Below are positions 37,567 through 46,973 of a DNA stretch of 64,000 bases, one piece after another (positions within the stretch are counted from its first letter, which is position 1; every line of letters starts with the position of its first letter). This DNA is from Pedobacter alluvionis (GTDB lineage Bacteria > Bacteroidota > Bacteroidia > Sphingobacteriales > Sphingobacteriaceae): positions 614,573 through 678,572 of the forward strand of contig NZ_RCCK01000012.1 of NCBI RefSeq assembly GCF_003664035.1, written 5' to 3'. Position numbers and translations under genes: made by a program. Below the pieces are notes generated by a model. That model was not told where the DNA came from. It made no database searches and saw only the letters and a list, made by a program, of their open reading frames with translations.

Positions 37567-39753
37567 TTAATCACCTAACTCCAATTGGTTTTTCACCAGT
37601 TCATAATATTCGCCCTTCAAGCTGGTCAATTCAGCATGTGTTCCCTGTTCTATAATGATTCCCTTGTCCAGCACAACGATATTGTCGGCGTTTTTAACTG
37701 TGCTCAGCCGGTGCGCAACAACGACGACTGTCCGTCCCTTGAAAAAGTTCTCCAGATTCTGCATAATTATCTTTTCATTATTGGAATCCAGAGCATTTGT
37801 TGCCTCATCAAAAAAGATATATTCGGGATCTTTATACACTGCCCTGGCAATCAGTATCCTTTGACGTTGCCCCTGGCTGATGCCGTTTCCCTCGGTACCA
37901 ATCTTCGTGTTTAGACCAAGAGGCAGGCTTTCTATAAAATCTGTAATATTCGCCATATGAACGGCGTGTCTGAGTTTGACCATGTCGGGATATTCATCTC
38001 CAACAGCGATATTCTTAGCGATGGTATCTGAAAAAATAAAGCCGTCCTGCATTACCACGCCACATATGCCGCGCCAATAACGAAAGCTGATCTGGCTAAG
38101 GTAGCCGCTACCAACTTTAATATCACCTTTCTGCGGTTCGTAAAAACGCAGCAATAATTTTAATATTGTTGTTTTACCGCTTCCGCTCATGCCGACTATT
38201 GCCGTGGTCTTACCCTGTGGTATATTGAGGTTAATTTTTGAAAGGACAGCTTCGTTTCCCGCTCCTGGGTAGGTAAATGTAATATCTCGCAGCGATAAGC
38301 TCATATCATCTGGAAGCTCTTTGACAAAACTCTTTTCAACCGGCTCCTCGTCTGCAAGTTCTCTCACTTCATTCAAACGTTCCAGGGAAATCTTTGCATC
38401 CTGTAGCTGCTGTATAAAGCCCAACATCTGTTCAATAGGGCTGTTAAGCTGGCCGATAATATATTGGACTGCCATCATAGCCCCCAACGTCAATTGCCCG
38501 TCGATAACCGACTTGGCGACCAGGAAGGTGATAAGGATGTTTTTACCTTCGTTGATAAAAAAAGTCCCGGCCTGTTGGTACTGTCCGAGTTTCAGGCTGG
38601 AAATACTAAAACGAAAAAGGCCGGCTTGCAGATGTTCCCATTCCCAGCGTTTTTGTTGTTCACAATTATTAAGCTTAATCTCCTGCATCCCAGTGATGAG
38701 TTGAACTATTGAACTTTGATTTTTGGCAGAGAGATCAAATCGCTTCAAGTCAAGCTTACGCCTTCTCTTAAGAAAAACTACAACCCATAAACTATATAAA
38801 ATGGTACTAACCAAAAAAATAAAGAAAATGGTCATGTTATAGTAAGCAAGTACGAAACTGAATATAACCAGGTTGAACATCGAGAATACAACACTTAATG
38901 TGGAACCGGTCAAAAAAGATTCTATCCGCTTCTGATCGTTCATGCGTTGCATGATATCACCGGTCATCTTTGTATCAAAGAAGCTGATTGGTAATTTCAT
39001 CAATTTTATAAGAAAGTCCGTCAAGATAGAAATATTGACGCGTGTACTTATATGCAGCAGTATCCAGGACCTGATAAAGTCTACACTCATCCGGCCAACG
39101 AAAAGCATTGTCTGGGCGATTAGAATAATATAGATAAAATTCAGGTTTCTTGTATTTATTCCTATGTCCACAACAGACTGGGTAAGAAAAGGTAAGATCA
39201 ACTGTAAGAGGCTCCCGACCCCAAGACCTACTAAGATCTGGACCACTAATGATCTGTGCGGTTTTAGGTACCCCAGCAGATAAGAAAGGTCTAATGGTTT
39301 CCCACCATCGCCCTGTTGTTCATAGAACTCTGGTGTCGGGGTAATCATTAGCCCAAGCCCATCGAGACTGCCATCATAAGCTTTTCCAATCCAGTATTGC
39401 ATCAGTTCACTTTCAGAGTAGGTTATTAGCCCGTTTCCTGGGTCGGCAACATAATACCGGCCATTCTTTATCTTATAAAGCACCACAAAATGGTTTTTAT
39501 TCCAATGCAATATCAGCGGGAGCTCAACTTCATTTAAAAGTTCAATGTCCAGACGCGCACCGTTAGCCCTGAAGCCGATCTTCTCCGCCGCTTCACTGAT
39601 GCCTAACAGCGAAACACCTGCCCGGTTGATACCAGAGAGATCTCTCAGTTTTTGCAGGCTAAAGTTTTTGCCATAATGCTTCGCTATCATGCGCAGACAC
39701 GTTGGGCCACAGTCCATTTGATCGGGCTGCTGGTAGTAGACGAAGGACTTCAA
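37567..39753 (-). CDS. Peptidase-containing ABC transporter (C39 PCAT), peptide exporter
   Basis: 728 residues with three domains. The N-terminal C39 peptidase shows QMDCGPTCLRMIAKHYGK (catalytic C15) and NHFVVLYKIKNGRYYVADPG with the His and Asp. A six-helix transmembrane domain follows, then the nucleotide-binding domain with Walker A GMSGSGKTT, signature ISQGQRQRILIARAV, Walker B YIFFDEATNALD and switch His VVVVAHRLSTVKNAD. It should cut double-glycine leaders and export the mature peptide; two such peptides are encoded nearby. The start is TTG at 39751-39753, because the upstream frame is closed. It sits between TlpA and HlyD genes in the operon. Confidence 0.92.
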   Translation of the reverse strand: MKSFVYYQQPDQMDCGPTCLRMIAKHYGKNFSLQKLRDLSGINRAGVSLLGISEAAEKIGFRANGARLDIELLNEVELPLILHWNKNHFVVLYKIKNGRYYVADPGNGLITYSESELMQYWIGKAYDGSLDGLGLMITPTPEFYEQQGDGGKPLDLSYLLGYLKPHRSLVVQILVGLGVGSLLQLILPFLTQSVVDIGINTRNLNFIYIILIAQTMLFVGRMSVDFIRSWILLHISTRVNISILTDFLIKLMKLPISFFDTKMTGDIMQRMNDQKRIESFLTGSTLSVVFSMFNLVIFSFVLAYYNMTIFFIFLVSTILYSLWVVVFLKRRRKLDLKRFDLSAKNQSSIVQLITGMQEIKLNNCEQQKRWEWEHLQAGLFRFSISSLKLGQYQQAGTFFINEGKNILITFLVAKSVIDGQLTLGAMMAVQYIIGQLNSPIEQMLGFIQQLQDAKISLERLNEVRELADEEPVEKSFVKELPDDMSLSLRDITFTYPGAGNEAVLSKINLNIPQGKTTAIVGMSGSGKTTILKLLLRFYEPQKGDIKVGSGYLSQISFRYWRGICGVVMQDGFIFSDTIAKNIAVGDEYPDMVKLRHAVHMANITDFIESLPLGLNTKIGTEGNGISQGQRQRILIARAVYKDPEYIFFDEATNALDSNNEKIIMQNLENFFKGRTVVVVAHRLSTVKNADNIVVLDKGIIIEQGTHAELTSLKGEYYELVKNQLELGD

Positions 39754-39813
39754 GATAGGGTTAGTTTACAGATAAATAACAGTTAAAATAAACGGTTTAG
39801 AGAAGTGTGATCA

Positions 39814-40965
39814 TCATTTAGGAAAAAGCTCCTGGAGTTTCTTTTCCAGCATGTCACCACGCAAGTCCTGGGCAATGACCTTGCCTGTAGGGTCTATGAG
39901 AAAATTCGAGGGAATGGCTGTGACACCGAAAAGCGATTTAGCCTTTTCATTAAAGTCACTGACATTTGCCCATAAATCTATACCATCTTTATGCATTGCT
40001 TCAAGCCACTTATCCTTTGCCGGCTCGTTATCAAGTGTCACGCTTACAATATCAAAGCCTTTTGATTTAAATTTTTGGAAAGCTTTAATCAGAGCAGGGT
40101 TTTCATCCCTGCAAGGCCCGCACCAGCTTGCCCAAAAATCAAGCAATAGATACTTCCCCTTATAGCTTGAAAGCGTAATGCCGTTTTGCCCCGTTGTGTC
40201 CTGCAGGACAAGTTCGGGAACATATTTCCGTACTTTTACGATTGCTTTCGATTCATCTATTTTAGCAGACAATATCTTCGCAGAAGGGAGACTTTTTATT
40301 CCTGTACCAAGTGATTGATAAATTGACCTGATATAATCCGGCTTAGACTTGATTCTGGGAGAGGCTAATGGCGCCATTGCGTATTTCCAAAGGGCATATA
40401 ATCCTACCGGGGATGAGTTATAATTAACGGCATATTTTTTATAAACATTTTCTTCAATAACAGTAGCAAGGGAATCTTTTAATCGGGATATTTCACCTTC
40501 GACCTGTTCAATTGACTTGTTTTCATAGCTAACGCTTTTGAGTAAGGAATCTCTTTTGAATTTGATGGAACGCTCCTGCCTGTCCATTTCTAAAAATTGC
40601 TGGTTGATAGCTGTTTTGCTCCTGATTTCGGGCCGCAATCCATCTTTAAAATAGAGCTCCTGCGTGGACGGTCCCGTCCAAAAACTTATCGCCGTTGACT
40701 TCGATTTTTTCCAATAAAAAACAAAACTGAACAGCATCGGTTCCTCCAGGGCCATGACAAAAGACAATTTACCACCGCTGATCTCGACAGTATTATATTT
40801 AGTGGGCGAGCCGTTAATGGAATTGATTACAACAGCAATCTTTTGAACAGAGTCCTGCAAATCCCTTAAATCTGCCGTAACGCTCAAAGAACCTTGATTA
40901 CTTGGCTGAGCATATAAAAACTGTGATTGAAAACAGATCAGGAAACATAACGTTAATAATCGCAT
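39814..40965 (-). CDS. TlpA-like thiol-disulfide oxidoreductase
   Basis: 383 residues, signal peptide (LCFLICFQSQFLYAQ), a DUF4369-like N-terminal half, a charged helical middle and a C-terminal thioredoxin domain with LLLDFWASWCGPCRDENPAL (WCGPC active site) and a cis-Pro strand FGVTAIPSNFLID. It lies 9 bp downstream of the 223-aa gene and 60 bp upstream of the exporter. In this operon it could isomerise or reduce wrong disulfides in the four-cysteine peptide, opposing the VKOR oxidase. That pairing is inference. Confidence 0.87.
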   Translation of the reverse strand: MRLLTLCFLICFQSQFLYAQPSNQGSLSVTADLRDLQDSVQKIAVVINSINGSPTKYNTVEISGGKLSFVMALEEPMLFSFVFYWKKSKSTAISFWTGPSTQELYFKDGLRPEIRSKTAINQQFLEMDRQERSIKFKRDSLLKSVSYENKSIEQVEGEISRLKDSLATVIEENVYKKYAVNYNSSPVGLYALWKYAMAPLASPRIKSKPDYIRSIYQSLGTGIKSLPSAKILSAKIDESKAIVKVRKYVPELVLQDTTGQNGITLSSYKGKYLLLDFWASWCGPCRDENPALIKAFQKFKSKGFDIVSVTLDNEPAKDKWLEAMHKDGIDLWANVSDFNEKAKSLFGVTAIPSNFLIDPTGKVIAQDLRGDMLEKKLQELFPK

Positions 40966-40974
40966 GCTAATTAC

Positions 40975-41646
40975 TTATTTTACAAAAAGAAGGTCCATTC
41001 TTTTCTTTAATGCAACGCCCTGCTTGGTTGACCTTAGCCGCTCGGACAGCAATTGATAATATACCCGGGGATCTCTACCCTGAGCTTCAAGCCGGGAACG
41101 CAGTGGAAGTTCGTACATCATTACAACATAATGCAATTGAAGAAGACTCATTGGTGAATCAGGATATTTTTTAAAAAATCCAATCTCTTGATCATTATCC
41201 AACATCTGATAGTATTCTTCCATTTCTTTGGTCAGCTTGCCACCTTTTGTGATACCCGCTGATGCCAAAGAATCCTTATTTTTTATTTCCATTGTCAAAT
41301 CTTCCACAACAATATGCCTTGCCTTAGCAGACCAGATACCTTCTTTTACCTTGGAAATTGTTTCAGGCATTGTAATGTTAGCCCTATCGTCAACAAAAAT
41401 ATACGCAGTCTTTAAAATATCATCTCCTAAGTCGACTGTGCCCTTGAATTCGGCGATCCCATCGTTGATCGGGACAATCAGGAACTTTCCCGTATCCTGG
41501 GTGGAGCTCAGATTTTTGGGCATCGCTAAATAGGCATACTTAGCTTTAACATTAGTACCGACGCTTGTCTTGATTTGATAGTTCATCGCTTGGCCACAGG
41601 TCACAATAGGCAAGAGCAACAAGAATAAGGTTTTAGTATATTTCAT
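40975..41646 (-). CDS. DUF4369-like periplasmic protein
   Basis: 223 residues with a signal peptide (MKYTKTLFLLLLPIVTCGQ). The beta-rich N-terminal half (AYLAMPKNLSSTQDTGKF ... AEFKGTVDLGDDILKTAYIF) resembles the DUF4369 domain that often precedes TlpA thioredoxins. It directly precedes a TlpA gene, 9 bp apart, and may be its partner. No cysteines suggest a catalytic role. It begins after the strong hairpin that follows the peptide gene, so its expression may be lower than the peptide's. Confidence 0.6.
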   Translation of the reverse strand: MKYTKTLFLLLLPIVTCGQAMNYQIKTSVGTNVKAKYAYLAMPKNLSSTQDTGKFLIVPINDGIAEFKGTVDLGDDILKTAYIFVDDRANITMPETISKVKEGIWSAKARHIVVEDLTMEIKNKDSLASAGITKGGKLTKEMEEYYQMLDNDQEIGFFKKYPDSPMSLLQLHYVVMMYELPLRSRLEAQGRDPRVYYQLLSERLRSTKQGVALKKRMDLLFVK

Positions 41647-41673
41647 ATTACTTTAAAATTATTGATTAAGGTA

Positions 41674-41709
41674 AGTAAAATAACAGGTCGCGTGACCTGT
41701 TATTTTACT
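41674..41709 (-). terminator. 16-bp hairpin directly after the peptide gene
   Basis: Perfect inverted arms of 16 bp with a 4-nt loop start 7 bp after the peptide stop codon on the minus strand. The outer part is A/T-only and the inner part holds CAGGTC/GACCTG, so the 3' arm ends in a U-rich run. It should act as a partial terminator or 3' stabiliser, letting the peptide mRNA exceed that of the export genes downstream. Confidence 0.75.
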
Positions 41710-41715
41710 TTTAAT

Positions 41716-41889
41716 TTAAGTTGTCTGTTGATAACGCGAGCAGGAATTCGCTGCATGCTCTACTGAAAGACCATACGCAATGCTGCAATTATAGCAGATA
41801 TCATAACTGGCCCAATTACCTGTTGAACATACATTCCCACCGGTTACATTTTTCATCTCAGCTTTGCTGAGTAACTTTACTTTTTTCAT
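41716..41889 (-). CDS. Double-glycine-leader peptide with four cysteines (bacteriocin-like)
   Basis: 57-residue precursor from the ATG at 41887-41889; a longer frame upstream overlaps a hairpin and does not look coding. The leader MKKVKLLSKAEMKNVTGG has the LSxxEMxxVxGG pattern cut by C39 peptidases after GG. The predicted mature peptide is 39 residues, with cysteines at mature positions 3, 14, 17 and 32 and many Tyr/Ser/Asn, so two disulfides are possible. The gene lies between a VKOR-thioredoxin oxidase and a TlpA/C39 exporter set on the same strand, which fits a secreted disulfide-bonded peptide. I see no lanthipeptide or radical-SAM maturase. Toxic, signalling or other activity is not known. 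Confidence 0.8.
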   Translation of the reverse strand: MKKVKLLSKAEMKNVTGGNVCSTGNWASYDICYNCSIAYGLSVEHAANSCSRYQQTT

Positions 41890-41951
41890 TTTTAAAGGTC
41901 TAATTGTTGTAAATATTTTTTGTCGTCCTTCACGCAGGAGTAACTTAAGCG

Positions 41952-41971
41952 ATGCCGGTAAACGCCGGCAT
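41952..41971 (-). promoter_or_regulatory. GC-rich hairpin in the peptide 5' leader
   Basis: ATGCCGG and CCGGCAT form a 7-bp stem with a 6-nt loop about 60 bp before the peptide start and 90 bp after the VKOR stop. It may separate the two transcripts or shape the peptide leader; no T tract follows. Confidence 0.35.
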
Positions 41972-42061
41972 TCGTTTTCGGACAGCTTCGTTGCAACCGG
42001 CTGCCCTTTTTTGCGCAAAAATTTCGTTCAGCTTCTCTGAGATATATCTCCACCGGATACT

Positions 42062-43633
42062 TCAGTTCAGAAGATATCTTAAATCTTCAGGACTATATAC
42101 ACTCGGCAGCTTATAACCGTTTATGAGAATGGTTGGCGTAAAAGTAATATCAGCCATTTCACACCATTCTTTCTGTATTTTCGTTATATTATGATAGTTA
42201 TCATTTTTTGCTATAGGATATTTAACACACCAGTTTTCGTAGGTTTCTTTATTTGTATACCAGTGTGCTAATGCCTGCGCAGCAAGCTCCTTATTTTCTG
42301 ATAAGGTCAGTGCCGATAAATGCCGCGCCGCTTTTGTGCGAAAATCATCATCTCTGTCGGGTGTTGAAAAAAGAACTTTTACCAGTATGTCCTTTTTAGT
42401 TTTCAATAAGTCTTCTATAAGGGTGTGTGCTTTAGCACATGGATCACAGTATGGATTGCTGACCATAGTAATTACTGTTGAAGCGGCTGGATTTCCCAAT
42501 AAAATAGGAAAAAGCTCATCACTGACTGCATATCTTGGCTGGCTGGTTAAAACCTGTCGGAATAGGGAAGTATTATATTTAAACTTATTCAATTGTTGCT
42601 TGAAGGGCTGCACTGCACGTTTAAATGAATTTTTCAACAATGACCATACGACAATGGGCGTCAAAAAAGAAATGGGCAGCATATATAAGAGCGCTAAGTC
42701 AAATGTTTTACCAAAAGAATGAAAACTCACATTCATCAGGAATTCAGCCCAAAGCACAATTTGGATAAGAGAACATAAAATACACCACTGCTTTTTCAAA
42801 AACTGGTAGCTTAGTGACCAGATGGTATAAGGTAACGCGAGCGCATTCAGCCAAGACAGTAAACCGATTGAAGAAGGATATATCAGCAATAGTAGAAACG
42901 AGCCCATAAAATAATACAACCCGATCTCACTCCAGCTCAACCAGGTAGACAATTGTGCGTGCTTTGATTTTAAGATGGTGTCACAACCGCCCTTACCACC
43001 TAGGCTACATAGGTTTTGTACAAGGGAATTTTTAGGGTTTACACTTTGGATAAGCAATAACATGCTAATTGCGCAGCCAATACATTTGATCAGAAATACA
43101 GCGAGATAACCTCCCGAAAAAGAATGAGAAATAATTGTTAATCCAAGGATTGAAAGTGCTAAAATAAGAGTGACAGGATAAAGCATTTTTTGTAGAAGAC
43201 TAAATATATACTGTCCCAGATAACCTACCTCACCGCTTTGCCCAACTTTTTCCGCATAAAGTGCAACCCCATCCCATCTTTCAAGAAAAATATTTTCATT
43301 CATTAAAGCATGTTTTTGATATTCATCGCTATAATGGACATGCTCTCCTTCAATACCATGTACAAGGATAAATCTTCCGCCCTGCTCCGGGAAATGCGCT
43401 GTAAAAGGAAATAATAGATCATCACGGTCATAATCCGTTTTGTCAATTTTATAGGCGTCGTTTTTTACATTCCACTTATCTAAACAGTCACTCAATGATA
43501 AAATACTTGGATACTCAGGATGTTCCTGTACACAATTCTCCGCCGTCAGGTTGGTCACCCTAACATGCAAATGATTTAGAAGGTCAGTAACAATACTTTC
43601 CAGATTTTGCTTATGTGTTTTAAAGAGATTCAT
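42062..43633 (-). CDS. VKOR-thioredoxin fusion with degenerate C39-like N-terminus
   Basis: 523 residues in three parts. The first 130 (HPEYPSILSLSDCLDKWNV ... RFILVHGIEGEHVHYSDEYQ) look like a C39-type fold without the catalytic QxxCGPT. Four to six membrane helices of a vitamin K epoxide reductase domain follow, with loop cysteines in NLCSLGGKGGCDTIL and the active pair in QWCILCSLIQIVLWA. The C-terminus is a DsbA/thioredoxin domain with NPYCDPCAKAH and cis-Pro in FTPTILINGYKLPS. Such fusions oxidise secreted cysteines using quinone. It is the first gene of the peptide operon and should form the disulfides of the four-cysteine peptide; the degenerate C39 part may bind its leader, which is inference. 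Confidence 0.85.
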   Translation of the reverse strand: MNLFKTHKQNLESIVTDLLNHLHVRVTNLTAENCVQEHPEYPSILSLSDCLDKWNVKNDAYKIDKTDYDRDDLLFPFTAHFPEQGGRFILVHGIEGEHVHYSDEYQKHALMNENIFLERWDGVALYAEKVGQSGEVGYLGQYIFSLLQKMLYPVTLILALSILGLTIISHSFSGGYLAVFLIKCIGCAISMLLLIQSVNPKNSLVQNLCSLGGKGGCDTILKSKHAQLSTWLSWSEIGLYYFMGSFLLLLIYPSSIGLLSWLNALALPYTIWSLSYQFLKKQWCILCSLIQIVLWAEFLMNVSFHSFGKTFDLALLYMLPISFLTPIVVWSLLKNSFKRAVQPFKQQLNKFKYNTSLFRQVLTSQPRYAVSDELFPILLGNPAASTVITMVSNPYCDPCAKAHTLIEDLLKTKKDILVKVLFSTPDRDDDFRTKAARHLSALTLSENKELAAQALAHWYTNKETYENWCVKYPIAKNDNYHNITKIQKEWCEMADITFTPTILINGYKLPSVYSPEDLRYLLN

Positions 43634-44227
43634 GTTAAAGTTGTAATACCCGATTGTATTAAATCAATCACATATTGTTATGGTAATTTATAAGTAGCTT
43701 CCCAAGTAAAATATTTGTAGACTGTGCCATGCTGGCCCCCGTCTTTGTTTTTACTAAGTTTCTCACTTTTTCGCTTTAATCAAAGCGACCAAAACCACAA
43801 TTACACCAAACTCCATTTCAGGTGGACGACATCCTTACTGTTGATTGACGAACAGGAAAAAAAACTGAAAAGAAAAGCTTTTTTTAACGGGAAATCTCAG
43901 CCATAAATCTTCCTTCATCCGGCAGAAATTTCGAAAAAAATCCTAAAAGACGTGTTCGACTCATAAAACCTACTTGAAATCAGGGAAGATCTTCAGCCAA
44001 ATTTGAGCTTATTCATACGTTATTTCTGTAAACAGTGAATTGCAATTTCAAAAATGTACCGACCAAACAGCTATTTCGTCCTGAAAAAAAGCAGGTTGGT
44101 TGATTATACTTGGAGGCTATGCTAATAAATTATATTTTTAAATAATTTAAAACATACTTACTACATCAATATGAACAACAAAAAACTAGTAAAAAGAGTA
44201 CAATTTATCTTTAAAAAAAAGGCAATC
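43634..44227. other. Intergenic region between divergent peptide loci
   Basis: About 590 bp between the VKOR start and the second peptide. A 60-codon open frame at 43724-43906 has no RBS or protein-like pattern and I discount it. The last 150 bp before the peptide are AT-rich and should hold its promoter. I see no RNA gene or repeat. Confidence 0.4.
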
Positions 44228-44356
44228 ATGAACCTTACAAAAGAGCAGATGCGAAACGTTAGAGGCGGGGATGGTACTATAACAAACCCCGGAGGTCCTT
44301 CTACTGACCCTGGATGTGTCGAAAACAAACCGACGCTTGAAACGATAAGCAACTAG
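44228..44356 (+). CDS. Second double-glycine-leader peptide
   Basis: 42-residue precursor from the ATG at 44228, preceded by an AAAGG 6 nt upstream; an in-frame ATG at 44171 would add a basic 19-residue extension. The leader MNLTKEQMRNVRGG fits the C39 consensus (LxxExMxxVxGG). The mature part of 28 residues is DGTITNPGGPSTDPG followed by CVENKPTLETISN, with one cysteine and many Gly/Pro/Thr. It lies before an S41 protease and a LytS/LytTR pair. The C39 exporter 4.5 kb away is the likely secretion route. A signal peptide role for the two-component system is possible but unproven. Confidence 0.65.
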   Translation: MNLTKEQMRNVRGGDGTITNPGGPSTDPGCVENKPTLETISN

Positions 44357-44409
44357 TAAGGTCAGGCTAGCATTATTAACTCTTAAACTGAAAACTGATT
44401 AAATTCAAT

Positions 44410-45852
44410 ATGCTTAAATACTTAAGGAATTTTATTCCATTACTTTTTGTTTTCGCTTTTTTTTCTTCAAAGGCTCAAAACTGCAATTGTAGGGATAATC
44501 TAAAATTCATGATCGAAAGAGTGAAAAAAAACTATGTAGGCTACAGTGACAAAGTAAATAGTTCAAACAAAAATAGCTTTGAAATATTTACTGATAGTCT
44601 CTTACAAGAATCTTCTGCAGCTCCCTCTTATCAATGCCTGCCAATTCTTAGAAAATGGCTTTCTTTCTTCAACGATAAGCATCTTGGAATCAGTTATGAC
44701 GATAGTAATTACAGTAAAGAACAAATAAGACGTTATTATGCCAATGACGAGAAAACGGATTGGACAGAACCATCATTCAGTTCTTATCTGCAAGAAAGCC
44801 AAATTAGTTTGGACAGCCTGGAGGGCTTCTGGAAAGATAAAACCGGAGCTTACCAGATAGGTATAGTAAAAGACAAAGGAAACAAAAATGACTTTATTGG
44901 TTTTATAATTAAAGCTGACGGCGCTCGATGGACATCTGGGCAGGTTAAACTAAAGATTACCAAAAAAGATGGCAAGTATTCCCTTAAGTATTACAGAGCT
45001 ATTGATCATTCTTTGAATTACCTTTCATTTACTAAAAGTAAAGATACATTAACACTTGGCGATGGTGATATCACTGCAAAATGGTATAAAAATGCTGTAG
45101 TTATTCCTCAGCCATCTCAAAAAGACCAGAACACTGGCGTTTCTGCTGTGTTTAAAATTTTGGATGATAAAACCTGTCTATTTGAGATGCCATCATTTGC
45201 ATCATTAGATAATGTAAAAGTGATGGATAGCCTGATTAAAAAAAATGATAGGGAATTAGGCAAACGCGATCATTTAATAATAGACCTTAGAAATAACTAT
45301 GGGGGCTCAGTACTCGTTTATGACAAATTAATTCCGTACATCTATACAAATCCTATTTTAACTGAAGGGGCAAGCGTGCTGGCCACCGAAGAAAATATAC
45401 GGGATTATTATGGCAAGATCCCATCAAATGCTTCCGACACTAGAAAAAAAGTACTGGAGAGAAATCTCACTCTCCTCAAAGCTCACGTTGGTGAGCTTTA
45501 TCCTTTATATCCAGTTGATACGATAAGAATGCCTAAAGTATCAAGTCATCCAAAACATGTATCTATTATCGTCAACAAGAGCACAGCGAGTGCTGCGGAA
45601 CTATTTATCTTACAGGCAAAACAAAGCTCCAAAGTAAAGCTTTACGGCACTAACTCTTCCGGGGCGATAGATTATTTGGAAGTGGTGAGGGCCGAATTAC
45701 CTTGTGGCTTTTATCGCCTGGGTTATCCGGCATGTAAATCTTTAAGATTGCCTGTCCACCCGCTGGATAACATCGGGATTAAGCCTGATATAGAAATTCC
45801 ACAGGAAGTTTCAGACTGGATCGATTTTGTAAGAACGCACAGGACAAAATAG
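44410..45852 (+). CDS. S41-family (tail-specific-like) peptidase, secreted
   Basis: 480 residues with a signal peptide (FIPLLFVFAFFSSKAQ). The C-terminal half has the S41 core: DHLIIDLRNNYGGS, the KSTASAAELFILQAK block with the nucleophile Ser, and later KSLRLPVHPLDNIGIKPDI. The N-terminal half holds FFNDKHLGISYDD, typical of Bacteroidota S41 enzymes that act in the periplasm; no PDZ domain is evident. It follows the second peptide gene by 53 bp and precedes the histidine kinase by 5 bp, so it is probably in one operon with them. It could trim or degrade the secreted peptide. Confidence 0.85.
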   Translation: MLKYLRNFIPLLFVFAFFSSKAQNCNCRDNLKFMIERVKKNYVGYSDKVNSSNKNSFEIFTDSLLQESSAAPSYQCLPILRKWLSFFNDKHLGISYDDSNYSKEQIRRYYANDEKTDWTEPSFSSYLQESQISLDSLEGFWKDKTGAYQIGIVKDKGNKNDFIGFIIKADGARWTSGQVKLKITKKDGKYSLKYYRAIDHSLNYLSFTKSKDTLTLGDGDITAKWYKNAVVIPQPSQKDQNTGVSAVFKILDDKTCLFEMPSFASLDNVKVMDSLIKKNDRELGKRDHLIIDLRNNYGGSVLVYDKLIPYIYTNPILTEGASVLATEENIRDYYGKIPSNASDTRKKVLERNLTLLKAHVGELYPLYPVDTIRMPKVSSHPKHVSIIVNKSTASAAELFILQAKQSSKVKLYGTNSSGAIDYLEVVRAELPCGFYRLGYPACKSLRLPVHPLDNIGIKPDIEIPQEVSDWIDFVRTHRTK

Positions 45853-45857
45853 AAAAC

Positions 45858-46973
45858 ATGAAAAAAAATCAGAGAATAATACTATTCCATGTCATTTTTT
45901 GGCTAGTATATATGCTGATAAGTACGCTTATTGAGTTTGCCCTTAATCCGAAAGACTATGTATTTAGTATTGGAGATTTTTTCTTTAGCCAGTTTCCTAA
46001 TGTATGCACCTTCTACCTATGCATTTTTGTTTACGCTAAATTTGTCAGTCCGTTAAAAATCATTCCCCTAATCATTGCGATAATTGCTGTTTACCTGTTT
46101 TCATATTTACACTGGTATGTAACGGCGTACCATATCCGGCCTTTGATAAAAGCCAATGGCGGGCCAACCGCAACATTTCACGTTTGGAAGTTTGCAGTTG
46201 CCGTTCTTTGGTTATATATTAAATATTCATTTTTTGCATTCGGGTATTATTACGCCAACGAAACCATTAAACATCAAAAAAGGCTTCGAATTATCGAAAA
46301 AGAAAAGCATCAGGCGGAGTATGCCTTTCTGCGTGCCCAGATCAATCCTCATTTTCTGAACAATACGCTCAATTTTTTCTACGCTAAATCGCTGCCGCTG
46401 TCTTCTGAACTGGCCGACGGAATTATGACGCTGAGTGAGATCATGCACTACTCTTTAAAACAGGACAGGGAGGACGAGACCATATTGATCGAAGAAGAGA
46501 TTGCACACATCAGGAATGTGATCAACATTAACCAGCTCCGTTTTAATCATGAATTGCAAGTAAGTTTTGAGGTAAATGGCCGTACTGCGAATGCACGTAT
46601 TATACCCCTGATTTTGATTACCATCGTAGAGAATGTATTGAAACATGGCGATTGTAGCGACGTTTCAAACCCCGCCAGAATTATTCTGGACATTAATGCA
46701 GAAAATGGCCTTGTACATCTGAAAACCAATAATAAAAAGAAAAAGGGGCCCAAGGAACTATCCAGCGGCATAGGTTTGGAAAATATAAGAAAGCGGCTAA
46801 CCCATCACTATGCAAAAGACTGTATACTCTCTATACACGAAACAGCAACTGATTATTCACTTGCAATGATCTTGTATCAAAACTATAATAACAACGCAGC
46901 AAAACATAATATAAGTACCCATTCCAATTTATTTCAGGCAATAAATACCAAACCAAAATACCCTTTACCATGA
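45858..46973 (+). CDS. LytS-type sensor histidine kinase
   Basis: 371 residues. Four membrane helices in the first 140 residues (for example NVCTFYLCIFVYAKFV) are followed by the His_kinase box AQINPHFLNNTLNFFYAKSL and a HATPase with SSGIGLENIRKRL. This is the LytS/AlgZ class that phosphorylates LytTR regulators. It overlaps the LytTR gene by 4 bp (ATGA). With no periplasmic domain beyond short loops, it may sense a peptide or a membrane state; the adjacent secreted peptide is a candidate signal, by context only. Confidence 0.9.
   Translation: MKKNQRIILFHVIFWLVYMLISTLIEFALNPKDYVFSIGDFFFSQFPNVCTFYLCIFVYAKFVSPLKIIPLIIAIIAVYLFSYLHWYVTAYHIRPLIKANGGPTATFHVWKFAVAVLWLYIKYSFFAFGYYYANETIKHQKRLRIIEKEKHQAEYAFLRAQINPHFLNNTLNFFYAKSLPLSSELADGIMTLSEIMHYSLKQDREDETILIEEEIAHIRNVININQLRFNHELQVSFEVNGRTANARIIPLILITIVENVLKHGDCSDVSNPARIILDINAENGLVHLKTNNKKKKGPKELSSGIGLENIRKRLTHHYAKDCILSIHETATDYSLAMILYQNYNNNAAKHNISTHSNLFQAINTKPKYPLP

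Noticed and set aside
41890..42018. N-terminal extension of the four-cysteine peptide frame
   Set aside because: The extension overlaps a GC-rich hairpin, has no RBS, and the internal ATG starts a textbook double-glycine leader.
43724..43906. 60-codon frame between the two peptide loci
   Set aside because: No RBS, no leader or domain pattern, and composition not like neighbouring genes.
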